In this document: positions 1-5,620 of the stretch, in pieces
How the letters are laid out: every line of letters begins with the position of its first letter
How positions within the stretch are numbered: position 1 is the first letter of the stretch
DNA from: CAZUSC01 sp964622915
GTDB lineage: Bacteria; Patescibacteriota; Andersenbacteria; UBA10190
Assembly: GCA_964622915.1 (NCBI GenBank)
Contig: CAZUSC010000052.1
Coordinates: forward strand, 1 to 5,620
Direction of reading: 5' to 3'
Length of the DNA: 5,620 bases
The notes under the pieces: generated by a model
The model's database searches: none
What the model was told of the DNA's origin: nothing
What the model saw: only the letters and a program-made list of their open reading frames with translations
Program-made: the position numbers and the translations under genes

Positions 1-131
1 CGCCCAGCATCCCACCTTGGCGGGGTTGTAAAGTATTGTTACTGGGCATAGCACTTAAACTTGCCTTGTTTTATCCCGCCCCGTCAAATAACCAACCTGG
101 CGTCTACTGCGACGCATATTTCAATTGATCG
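1..131. other. Non-coding or gene-end region at the left edge, unassigned
   Basis: No gene is convincing here. The plus strand is open from position 3 to a TGA at 126-128 (about 41 codons: PSIPPWRGCKVLLLG...), which could be the tail of a converging gene ending 3 bp from the regulator stop, but an open stretch of this length is not rare by chance. Short inverted repeats are present: GCCCAG/CTGGGC (2-7 with 42-47) and GGCGGG/CCCGCC (19-24 with 75-80). No tRNA or rRNA structure is apparent. Confidence 0.3.
100..115 (-). terminator. Weak hairpin after the response regulator (doubtful terminator)
   Basis: Sixteen nucleotides after the regulator stop, GCGTC and GACGC form a 5-bp stem with a 6-nt loop. 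The bases that follow (CAGGTTGGTTATTTG) are moderately T-rich but contain no run of Ts, so this is at best a poor intrinsic terminator. Confidence 0.2.
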
Positions 132-515
132 TTAACCCAAGTATTGTTTCAGTGCTTCAATCAAATCCTTCGGAAACATGTCTGCTTTCATCATGAAGCC
201 GGCGGCGCCCAAGCCTTTGGCTTCTTTGGCGATCTCGTTATAACCCGCGTTACTTAAGACCACTATCGGGCCGTTAGATTTTTTAGCTGGTTCGTCTTTC
301 AGGGCTTTGAGTACGCCAATGCCATCTAAATTAGGCATCATAAGATCCAGCAAAACTAAATTCCAGCCGCCCTCGCGAATCTTAGCCACACCTTCAACGC
401 CATCATCAGCGGTAGTTAGTTGATAGCCTTCTTTGGTCAAGATAAGGGTATACATTTGGCGCAAGGACTCATCGTCATCGACGAGCAATATTTTTGTATC
501 TTTATTTTCCTTCAT
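132..515 (-). CDS. Single-domain response regulator (CheY-like receiver)
   Basis: 127 residues, nearly all receiver domain, with no DNA-binding or enzymatic output. All catalytic positions are present: acidic pair Asp13/Asp14 (LVDDDESLR), phospho-acceptor Asp57 (VLLDLMMPNLDG), Ser88 in place of the switch Thr/Ser (VVLSNAG), aromatic switch residue Phe107, and Lys110 (GFMMKAD). It should therefore accept phosphate normally and signal by protein-protein contact. The LSN...K-A-D...P ending is typical of stand-alone regulators in CPR bacteria (from memory, not searched). The start is supported by AAAGGA 8 nt upstream and by the ATGA overlap with the membrane protein, which points to matched expression. 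The adjacent DHp-like protein lacks the donor His and kinase domain, so the phosphodonor must be encoded elsewhere or be a small molecule. The stop is TAA. Confidence 0.95.
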   Translation of the reverse strand: MKENKDTKILLVDDDESLRQMYTLILTKEGYQLTTADDGVEGVAKIREGGWNLVLLDLMMPNLDGIGVLKALKDEPAKKSNGPIVVLSNAGYNEIAKEAKGLGAAGFMMKADMFPKDLIEALKQYLG

Positions 516-1303
516 CGCTTTGTTCCTTTCGGCATATTACGGCCCAGCAGCCTATTCTTAGTCGTGCCACTTTCAAATTCTTTGAGCAGCGTAAACACTT
601 CATCAGCGGCGGCGCTCATACGTTTAATCACGCCCGGGTATTCTTCGGGAGTGAGCGCATTATCTTTGAGGAGCGCGATCCCTTGCCGGATGTATGTAAT
701 TGGTTGGCGAATGTTGATCGAAATTTTATTCACCTGGTTATTTAAAACGGCGTCCAGCGCAGTGAGCGAGGTATTCTTTTCATCGGGCTCCAAGATCAAA
801 ATGCCTTTGCGCTCTTGCTGAACGAGTAAGAAACTCTTGCGCAGCGCCATGGTAATCGGAATGACGGCCAGCAGCGAAAGGAGGGTAAGAAAATCTGCCG
901 TCGGACTAACTTCGCCAATGCTGGAAGCAAAAATGACGATCAGTCCGCCGGTAAATGCCACCGCGATCAGTGGGGTGTAAATGAAGCCCAGGGCAATCGC
1001 GGCCAGATACAACGCAAAGAAAAAGGGCGAGAAAAACCAGCCACTGCTGCCCACCAGCGTAAGCACAAACAATATCCAGGTTAAAACGATGAGGGTCCGG
1101 GGCAGTTTCGGCAGCCACTTAACGCTGATCGCCGCGGCCAGCAACACCACCGCCAGAAACGGCGTAATACGATTGACATAGGGCAGCGAGGTAAAAATAA
1201 ATACCAGCACGGGAAAAAAGAAGTACATGGCGGCAATCAGGTCACGTCGTTTCTTACGAGGCTCTTCAATAACAAGACTGAGCGGTGGTATAGGATCGGG
1301 CAT
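512..1303 (-). CDS. Six-helix membrane protein with degenerate histidine-kinase DHp domain (pseudo-sensor)
   Basis: 263 residues. A basic N-terminal stretch (PRKKRR, 15-20) precedes six predicted membrane helices, roughly 22-40, 45-62, 69-87, 89-108, 110-128 and 136-154, placing both ends in the cytoplasm. After a short linker, 186-243 match the two-helix DHp/HisKA hairpin. S-I-N-I-R-Q-P-I-T-Y-I (195-205) aligns with the H-box S-H-E-L-R-T-P-L-T-A-I, and L-T-P-E-E-Y then I-K-R-M-S-A-A-A-D-E-V fits the turn and second helix. The phospho-accepting His is replaced by Ile196 (codon ATC, 718-716). The protein stops 20 residues after the hairpin, so the ATP-binding N, G1 and G2 boxes are absent. It therefore cannot autophosphorylate as a classical kinase. 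It overlaps the response-regulator gene by four bases. The likely role is a membrane scaffold or docking partner for that regulator (inference). The membrane part matches no sensor family I recognise. Confidence 0.85.
   Translation of the reverse strand: MPDPIPPLSLVIEEPRKKRRDLIAAMYFFFPVLVFIFTSLPYVNRITPFLAVVLLAAAISVKWLPKLPRTLIVLTWILFVLTLVGSSGWFFSPFFFALYLAAIALGFIYTPLIAVAFTGGLIVIFASSIGEVSPTADFLTLLSLLAVIPITMALRKSFLLVQQERKGILILEPDEKNTSLTALDAVLNNQVNKISINIRQPITYIRQGIALLKDNALTPEEYPGVIKRMSAAADEVFTLLKEFESGTTKNRLLGRNMPKGTKR
524..529 (-). promoter_or_regulatory. Ribosome binding site of the response regulator, inside the upstream gene
   Basis: AAAGGA on the minus strand lies 8 nt before the regulator ATG (515-513) and within the last codons of the membrane-protein gene. 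With the ATGA stop/start overlap it allows both independent initiation and coupled re-initiation. Confidence 0.65.
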
Positions 1304-1348
1304 AAACTATGATCCTATAAATATAGCATATACTTTCACATATGATAG
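1304..1348 (-). promoter_or_regulatory. AT-rich spacer with possible extended -10 promoter
   Basis: This 45-bp gap separates the surface-protein stop from the membrane-protein start and is far more AT-rich than its surroundings. Read on the minus strand it holds TGCTATATT (1328-1320), an extended -10 with five of six consensus bases in the hexamer. Only a poor -35 match (CTATCA, 3 of 6) lies 17 bp upstream. Initiation about 7 nt downstream would fall on the ribosome binding site, leaving a leader of about 10 nt, which argues against it. A weak 7-pair hairpin (1327-1344, two G-U pairs, GAAA loop) overlaps the element. No U-tract terminator is seen, so read-through from the upstream gene is equally likely. 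Confidence 0.25.
1313..1316 (-). promoter_or_regulatory. Ribosome binding site of the membrane protein gene
   Basis: AGGA on the minus strand lies 9 nt before the ATG at 1303-1301. It supports this start over internal methionines such as residue 26, which would remove the basic N-terminal segment. Confidence 0.6.
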
Positions 1349-4300
1349 CTACTTGAGCGGGGTGGTGAAGCTGTAGTAGGCGTCGTAGGTTTGCTGACCT
1401 TCGAGATCAGTGGCTAAGACTTCAAAGTAGTAGCGTGTATCGGGATTCAAGTCTTTGAGCATAAGAGAGTGGTCGACCGTGAACGCTTCTTCAAATGCTT
1501 CGCCACCTTGTTCGGTCGGGTGTGAGCCATAGGCTGGCGTTTTACCCCAGTTAACTTTACCGCGCGCCACTTTATTGGTTGTCCAGGTAATACGAGTTTC
1601 GTTCGAGTTGACGTGCGTCACCGCGACGTTGGTAATCTGTGTCCTTTGTTCGGTACGACCGCGTAATGTTTCCACGGCATAATGGGCAATACGCTTAAGG
1701 CGTCCGCGCAGAACCACCACTGGTTCAAAAGCCCGAGTCAGCCGTTGTTCGCTCTCGAGCGCCAGCTCCAACCGCTCTGTCCGACCAGCAATGATCGTGT
1801 TATTCGCTCGTTCCCGTATATTCGCCGCCCCCACCAGCATCTTCCCCACCACCAGCGGAATCCCTTTCAATTGCGCCACCGTCGAATTGCGGGTGGTAGC
1901 GGCGCTAGCCTGGCCGCTCCCTAACAGCTGCCGCACCCGATTAGTTTGGGCTTGACTAAGACTACCGAAGCTTTGTTGCAACTGAGTTTCCGTGGCGGCT
2001 AACTGGCGGGATACTGTTTGTTGGGCTTCTTGTAACGCCAGGGCAAAACGCGTGACTTGTTCTTTCGGCAGCCTGCCCAGGGTCGTGGCGGCCGCATCCA
2101 GTTGAGCTAATTGCTCTTCAGTCAGACCAGGAAATTCACGACGCAGGCGCTCTTTTCGCGCTGTTACACTGGGGCTGCGGGCAGCTTGACGTAAGATGGC
2201 CACGAGCGGTGAGAGCTGCTCGTTGGTGATCTGCTGGGCGGCTGTTAGTGCTAAGCGTAGTTGTTCACTTTGCTGGGCGGTGAGCTCGGTTGTGGTTTCG
2301 CTGACCCGACGCTTTATGGCTTCGTCGCGCTGCTGCAATTGATCTTGGACATGATTAGACAAGAGCGCGATGCGGGCTAGTTGCTCATCGGTCAAATTGC
2401 CGATGTGCTCGCGTAGTAGCTGTTGACGCAGTGCCAAATACTGGCGTTGCTCGCCAATGAGCTGTATTAAGGCCAGGACTTGGTCTCTGCTAAACCCAAA
2501 GAGAATAGCAATCCGTTGACCAGCTGCATGCCACATACTGGCCAGTTGGGTCTTGGTGAGGTTGATGAGGGTGGCTAGGAACGAATCCAGCTGAGCCAAG
2601 AATCTCGTGGGGAAGAATCTGCTTAAGAAAGCTTGTAAGCTAAAAGCTTGTTTTTCCAGCCGGATGCGGGCTTCTTTAGCCAGTTGATCAAGCTGTAAGC
2701 TGGGGGGAGTTTTGCTAGGGGTTTCTCCGCGCGCAATTTGTTCAATGATCTCGGAGATCGAGGGTAGGCGGGTGGCTAATTCTTGCGCCAGTGGCGCGGC
2801 CAAAGAGGTAGTAGTCGTGCTGGGGCGGCGAGGGGCGGTCGTATTGACGGCCGTAGGGCTCGGGGTGGCTTCCTCACCCGTGCTCGTGCCGTCGGCCACC
2901 GTAAAGCTCCAGGTATCGGAATCCGCCGTCGCCCCGCTATCATCCGTTGCCCGCACCCGCCAGCGATGTTCACCACTGTCCAACAGCTCGTCGTCAGTCA
3001 GCCTAACAAAAATGCGGTCGGCCGTGGCTGAGACGGCTGCTTGCGAGATCGTAAAGTTAGAACCTTCCGGTGGGTTATTAAAGGAGAGAGTGTCCTGCCC
3101 ACTGGTGCCTGGATTGAGGTAGAGAGTGTAAGAACTAATGGTGCCATTACTATCGGTGGCGCGCGTAAAGGAAAAGGTCGGTAAATCAGTCGTAATAGTT
3201 GATTCATTAGTCGGACTTTTAAGAGTGGCGGCCGTCGGTGGTGCAGGCGGTGCTGCTCCAGAGCTGGTCGCGACGGTAGCACTCCCGCTATAACTCGAAT
3301 TCCCAGCACTGTTGTAAGCCACAACCTTGCGGGTGTAATTGGTTGCGGCTGTCAGTCCTGTCTCCTGATACGCAGTGGTGTTAGGAGTAGCAATGGTGGC
3401 AATTAGGTTGTTACTGGAATCATAAAGCTTAAAGCCTGTTTCGTTACTAGCGTTATCAGCCCACGTCCATGTAATGGCGGTGGAAGAGTTAGCGGTGCCA
3501 GAGAAGCTGGAAGGAGCAGTCGGAATGGTGTCGGTGGTAGCAGCACTGGTGTCAGTTTCAGTATCGGAATTATCTTGGGGATCCGTGTACAAAGCAGTGA
3601 TAGTTACGCCATCGTTACATTCCAGTGTCCCATCGTTATTAGTGGCCGACCCATCGTAAGCCCCCGTGGTTAGACCTGCGCTATTACGAAAGACTTCCGT
3701 GGCACTGCCCGTTTCTGTTAACGTCACTGTTTCTGAGTCAGTGGCACAGGAGACGATGGTCCCTAAGACCGTATCAGCGCTGGTGCCATTCACGTTCCCG
3801 TCTTCATCCGTCAAACTTATATACACCTTATCAACCCCTAAGGAGATAACATCATCAATGTCGAAGCTGGAGTCGCCGATGTAGAAGGTCGTAGCCGACA
3901 GAATGACTTTGCCGGTATTTTCCGTCAGCGTACCAGAGTTAGTAAGGTTGCCGAGGATGGTTAGCGTGTAAGACACCAGATCCATTACTCGACCAGCCGC
4001 AATACGCAGGAGCGTCCCAATGGAGAAGCTGCTGCCCAGAGTGACGGTGCCGGATGAACCAGTTAGATCCACCGTCCCAATACTGGTGCTGGAGCCAGGT
4101 GTTAATGTTTGGGTGGTGCCATTCAGGGTCAAGGTGCGACCCGAGGCATTAGAGATGGTGCCAGAGTTAACGGCATTACCAGTAACGGTTAAGTCATAGC
4201 CGTTCAGGTTCATGGTGCCAGAAGAGATAGTTAAGTTGCCATTAGTGGTCAGTGCTCCGGGGAGGGTGATCTGTCCGCTACCTTGTTGGGTAAAGTTATT

Positions 4301-5620
4301 GTAAGTGGCACCCAAGAGCAGGCTGGTGACAGTTGAAGAGTTATCATAGGCGATTGTACCAGCGCTCGTCAGGTTAGTAGGCGTCGCCACGCTGGTCTCG
4401 GTGCCATTAAGGCGCAGTGTACCTCCGGTGGTAAAGGTACCTCCTACCGCCAGGTTGTTGCCGTTGAGATCCAGGGTATTACCACTATTGAGTGTCAGGT
4501 TATTAGTGACATCAAAAACATCTTGAGCATCCCAGGTGCCGGAGCCAGAGAAGACCAGGTTGTAGAAGTTACCTGGTTCGGTAATGGTATCGCTGGAGCC
4601 GCTTCCATCAAAGGTAACTGTCCCTAGTTGTTCAGCAAAGGCAGCGGTATTAGTCCAAGTGCCACCAACTGTAATAGCCCGGTTACTGCCAGAGACGGTA
4701 TCTAGCGTACCACCCGAGATGATCAGGTTGCCGTTAACATCCAGGGCTGCTCCTAATTGGTAAGTATCGGCCGAGTCAGTGCTGGCAATGGTTAAGTGGT
4801 GATAGTTAGGAGTCAGGGTTGTAATGGTATATGTATCAGCCGCACTATCACCATCACCCGTAAAACGCACAGTGGAGCCACTGTTATTAGTGGGTGCGGT
4901 CACTGTCTCACTACCACGCAGTTGCAATACTCCCCCGTCTTCGTTGGTAAAGGTAGAGCCACAGGTGAAGTTAAAGCTGGCTAAAGCCAGGGTGCCTTCT
5001 ACGATGTTACAAGTAGTACCAGTGGTAAAGTTGGTAGCTAAAGTGGCAGTATTAGCACTCTTATCTACCTTAAAGACACCAGACATAGTACCAGCGTTCT
5101 GGGTAATGCTTTGGTTGTTTCCACCGCTCATTGTCAGTGTCAGATTGGCTCCACCAAAGGTATCAGTTGTACTAATAGACAAGTCACCTTGGATGGTTAA
5201 GACATAGGCTGAGGCAGGGTTGGTTAAAGGACCATCTGTACGCGTGAAGGAACCAGCGATGGTACAGTTGGAACCGAGAGTGGTGTCGCTACTAGAATTA
5301 GTCTTATTGATGACGATACTGCCGGCCAACGTACTGCCACACGTGAGGGTAGTGTCGTCCTCAGTGGCCGTACCATCAAACGTAATTGTAATCCCCGTCA
5401 GATTAAACGTGCCACTTTGGGTGAAATTGCGATCCATCGTGATAGTGGTGCCAGCATAGGTAATGGTGGCACCGGATGAATTTGTAAAGTTTAAATCATT
5501 GACATCCCAGCCATTGCCACTGTGGGTGATGGTGCCGGCATTGGTAATTGTGCCAGGGATGCTTGTGTCTGCCACGGAAGAAACCGTCCAGGTACCTGAG
5601 GCGATGGTAATGGTGCCGTT
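1349..5620 (-). CDS. Giant multidomain secreted/surface protein, 5'-truncated by window edge
   Basis: Probable extracellular adhesin-like protein; no enzyme motif is visible. The frame is open to the window edge, giving 1423 codons before a TAG stop. The GTG at 5575 is internal, because the 15 codons before it continue the same Thr/Gly repeat pattern; the true start and any signal peptide lie outside the window. Residues are numbered from that GTG. About 1-560 are degenerate beta-solenoid-like repeats rich in T, S, N and G. 576-680 are an Ig-like module (DKVYISLTDEDGN ... VTLTETGS), 684-770 an FN3 domain, 785-895 a second beta-sandwich ending WRVRATDDSG ... WSFTV, and 896-925 a Thr/Pro/Ser linker. 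926-1310 are helical and rich in Q, L, A and R, and 1313-1408 are an FN3/purple-acid-phosphatase-N-like domain (ITWTTN ... DLNPDTRYYFEVLATD). No LPXTG motif, C-terminal membrane helix or other sorting signal is seen. Adhesion is inferred from architecture only. Confidence 0.9.
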   Translation of the reverse strand, partial: NGTITIASGTWTVSSVADTSIPGTITNAGTITHSGNGWDVNDLNFTNSSGATITYAGTTITMDRNFTQSGTFNLTGITITFDGTATEDDTTLTCGSTLAGSIVINKTNSSSDTTLGSNCTIAGSFTRTDGPLTNPASAYVLTIQGDLSISTTDTFGGANLTLTMSGGNNQSITQNAGTMSGVFKVDKSANTATLATNFTTGTTCNIVEGTLALASFNFTCGSTFTNEDGGVLQLRGSETVTAPTNNSGSTVRFTGDGDSAADTYTITTLTPNYHHLTIASTDSADTYQLGAALDVNGNLIISGGTLDTVSGSNRAITVGGTWTNTAAFAEQLGTVTFDGSGSSDTITEPGNFYNLVFSGSGTWDAQDVFDVTNNLTLNSGNTLDLNGNNLAVGGTFTTGGTLRLNGTETSVATPTNLTSAGTIAYDNSSTVTSLLLGATYNNFTQQGSGQITLPGALTTNGNLTISSGTMNLNGYDLTVTGNAVNSGTISNASGRTLTLNGTTQTLTPGSSTSIGTVDLTGSSGTVTLGSSFSIGTLLRIAAGRVMDLVSYTLTILGNLTNSGTLTENTGKVILSATTFYIGDSSFDIDDVISLGVDKVYISLTDEDGNVNGTSADTVLGTIVSCATDSETVTLTETGSATEVFRNSAGLTTGAYDGSATNNDGTLECNDGVTITALYTDPQDNSDTETDTSAATTDTIPTAPSSFSGTANSSTAITWTWADNASNETGFKLYDSSNNLIATIATPNTTAYQETGLTAATNYTRKVVAYNSAGNSSYSGSATVATSSGAAPPAPPTAATLKSPTNESTITTDLPTFSFTRATDSNGTISSYTLYLNPGTSGQDTLSFNNPPEGSNFTISQAAVSATADRIFVRLTDDELLDSGEHRWRVRATDDSGATADSDTWSFTVADGTSTGEEATPSPTAVNTTAPRRPSTTTTSLAAPLAQELATRLPSISEIIEQIARGETPSKTPPSLQLDQLAKEARIRLEKQAFSLQAFLSRFFPTRFLAQLDSFLATLINLTKTQLASMWHAAGQRIAILFGFSRDQVLALIQLIGEQRQYLALRQQLLREHIGNLTDEQLARIALLSNHVQDQLQQRDEAIKRRVSETTTELTAQQSEQLRLALTAAQQITNEQLSPLVAILRQAARSPSVTARKERLRREFPGLTEEQLAQLDAAATTLGRLPKEQVTRFALALQEAQQTVSRQLAATETQLQQSFGSLSQAQTNRVRQLLGSGQASAATTRNSTVAQLKGIPLVVGKMLVGAANIRERANNTIIAGRTERLELALESEQRLTRAFEPVVVLRGRLKRIAHYAVETLRGRTEQRTQITNVAVTHVNSNETRITWTTNKVARGKVNWGKTPAYGSHPTEQGGEAFEEAFTVDHSLMLKDLNPDTRYYFEVLATDLEGQQTYDAYYSFTTPLK
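1352..1639 (-). other. C-terminal FN3 / purple-acid-phosphatase-N-like domain
   Basis: The last 96 residues of the large protein form a beta-sandwich of the type I-T-N-V-x-V...R-I-T-W-T-T-N-K-V-A-R-G-K-V-N-W-G, then H-S-L-M-L-K-D-L-N-P-D-T-R-Y-Y-F-E-V-L-A-T-D, closing with Y-S-F-T-T-P. This is the classic form of the FN3-like domain at the N-terminus of purple acid phosphatases, also widespread as a free module in secreted bacterial proteins. The protein ends four residues after the final strand (...TTPLK), leaving no room for a C-terminal anchor. Confidence 0.8.
1646..2800 (-). other. Long alpha-helical region of unknown family in the large protein
   Basis: About 385 residues following the Thr/Pro linker switch sharply from beta-type to helix-type composition (Q, L, A, R, E; few G). 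The stretch is Cys-free. A short motif of the form L-T-x-E-Q-L recurs at irregular spacing (residues about 1061, 1117 and 1151, with weaker relatives near 1098, 1169 and 1206). Several hydrophobic stretches (around 978-1040 and 1237-1250) are interrupted by charged residues and look amphipathic rather than membrane-spanning. The last part is strongly basic (RGRLKRIAHYA ... LRGRTEQRT). I do not recognise the family. A coiled-coil or helical-bundle stalk, an oligomerisation unit or a cell-wall-associated part are all possible. Confidence 0.6.
3266..3526 (-). other. Fibronectin type III domain (first) in the large protein
   Basis: About 87 residues show the FN3 signature: a proline-rich entry (IPTAPSSFSG), I-T-W-T-W-A-D-N on strand B, G-F-K-L-Y-D on strand C, T-G-L-T-A-A-T-N-Y on the E-F region, and V-V-A-Y-N-S-A-G-N-S on strand F. 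A P/A-rich hinge (APPAPPTAA) separates it from the next beta-sandwich at 2891-3223, which starts L-K-S-P-T-N-E-S and ends W-S-F-T-V. FN3 domains in secreted bacterial proteins act as spacers or binding modules. Confidence 0.8.
3536..3850 (-). other. Ig-like surface module within the large protein
   Basis: About 105 residues resemble the module common in bacterial and archaeal surface proteins: a V-Y-I-S-L-T-D strand, an A-D-T-V strand, S-E-T-V-T-L-T-E-T-G, then V-F-R-N and D-G-T-L-E...D-G-V-T-I-T-A-L-Y-T-D-P. Only one copy is present. It carries two cysteines (codons near 3748 and 3619) that could pair, and a D-E-D-G-N-V-N loop that resembles a calcium-binding turn. Family resemblance is from memory of the pattern; calcium binding is a guess. 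Confidence 0.6.
3896..5620 (-). repeat. Degenerate tandem repeats encoding a beta-solenoid-like stalk
   Basis: This part of the large gene encodes about six related units of roughly 65-98 residues. By eye they fall near 5186-5380, 4931-5137, 4637-4930, 4424-4624, 4154-4420 and 3926-4144, with partial repeat material at both ends. The shared pattern is G-T-V/L-x-F/L-x-G, then a Y/F-x-N/H-L-x-I/F strand, then N-L-T-I/L-x-S-G-T-L/M-x-L-N-G, and finally L-x-V-G/T-G-x-x-x-N-S-G-T. Short alternating strands with Gly/Asn turns are typical of beta-solenoid or beta-helix stalks in adhesins. The copies have diverged strongly, so this is an old protein-level repeat rather than a recent DNA duplication. 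Unit borders are approximate. Confidence 0.7.

Noticed and set aside
31..53. String resembling a conserved 16S rRNA segment (TTACTGGGCATA)
   Set aside because: The match covers about a dozen bases only; the flanks do not follow 16S rRNA.
55..117. Minus-strand 20-codon frame starting MRRSRRQ after the regulator
   Set aside because: It has no ribosome binding site, its start lies in the weak hairpin, and it resembles nothing known.
512..514. TGA read as glycine (Gracilibacteria/Absconditabacteria code)
   Set aside because: Read-through would only produce an out-of-frame shadow of the regulator; the TGA forms a normal ATGA overlap, and the 1423-codon frame uses no TGA.
420..1181. Plus- and minus-strand open frames overlapping the regulator and membrane-protein genes
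   Set aside because: They lie opposite or out of frame with two genes that have clear domain content and ribosome binding sites; their translations show no recognisable motif.
2712..3324. Several overlapping open frames on both strands, with R/G/P- or V/S-rich translations
   Set aside because: They shadow the Thr/Pro linker and beta-sandwich region of the large gene; the compositions are what frame-shifted Thr/Ala/Pro codons produce.
3474..5459. Plus-strand frames rich in V, S and P opposite the repeat region
   Set aside because: They are antisense of Thr/Asn/Gly repeat codons; the repetitive look is inherited from the real minus-strand repeats.
3896..5620. CRISPR array or recent DNA tandem repeat
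   Set aside because: There are no identical repeats with uniform spacers; similarity is at protein level, diverged, and within one continuous reading frame.

Overview
The window holds three genes, all read from the minus strand: a very large secreted or surface protein cut off by the right edge (1349-5620), a six-helix membrane protein ending in a degenerate histidine-kinase dimerisation domain (512-1303), and a single-domain response regulator (132-515). The order of transcription is surface protein, membrane protein, regulator. The gaps are 45 bp and then a 4-bp ATGA overlap, so the last two genes are translationally coupled and all three could share one transcript.

The organism is probably a bacterium of the Patescibacteria/CPR type. 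This is inference from style: a stand-alone receiver domain with an LSN...KAD...P tail typical of CPR regulators, and a huge Ser/Thr/Asn/Gly-rich repeat protein with FN3 domains. No marker gene confirms it. The stops used are TAG, TGA and TAA. TGA ends a gene inside a tight overlap, so the TGA-to-Gly code of Gracilibacteria/Absconditabacteria is not in use here.

Region by region (transcription runs right to left): 5620 to about 3896 encodes about six degenerate beta-solenoid-like repeat units. 3850-3536 encodes an Ig-like module. 3526-3266 encodes an FN3 domain, and 3223-2891 a second beta-sandwich. 2890-2801 is a Thr/Pro linker. 2800-1646 encodes a long, unrecognised helical region, and 1639-1352 a C-terminal FN3-like domain. 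1348-1304 is a short AT-rich spacer. Next come the membrane protein and the receiver. The last 131 bases contain only a weak hairpin and no convincing gene.

The most interesting point is the membrane protein. It keeps the DHp two-helix hairpin of a histidine kinase, but isoleucine sits where the phospho-accepting histidine belongs, and the protein ends before any ATP-binding domain. Its coupled response regulator nevertheless retains every residue needed for phosphorylation. My inference is a pseudokinase-like membrane scaffold that may dock or dephosphorylate the receiver, with phosphate supplied by a separate kinase. Its position just after a large surface protein suggests, but does not prove, a link to contact or envelope sensing.
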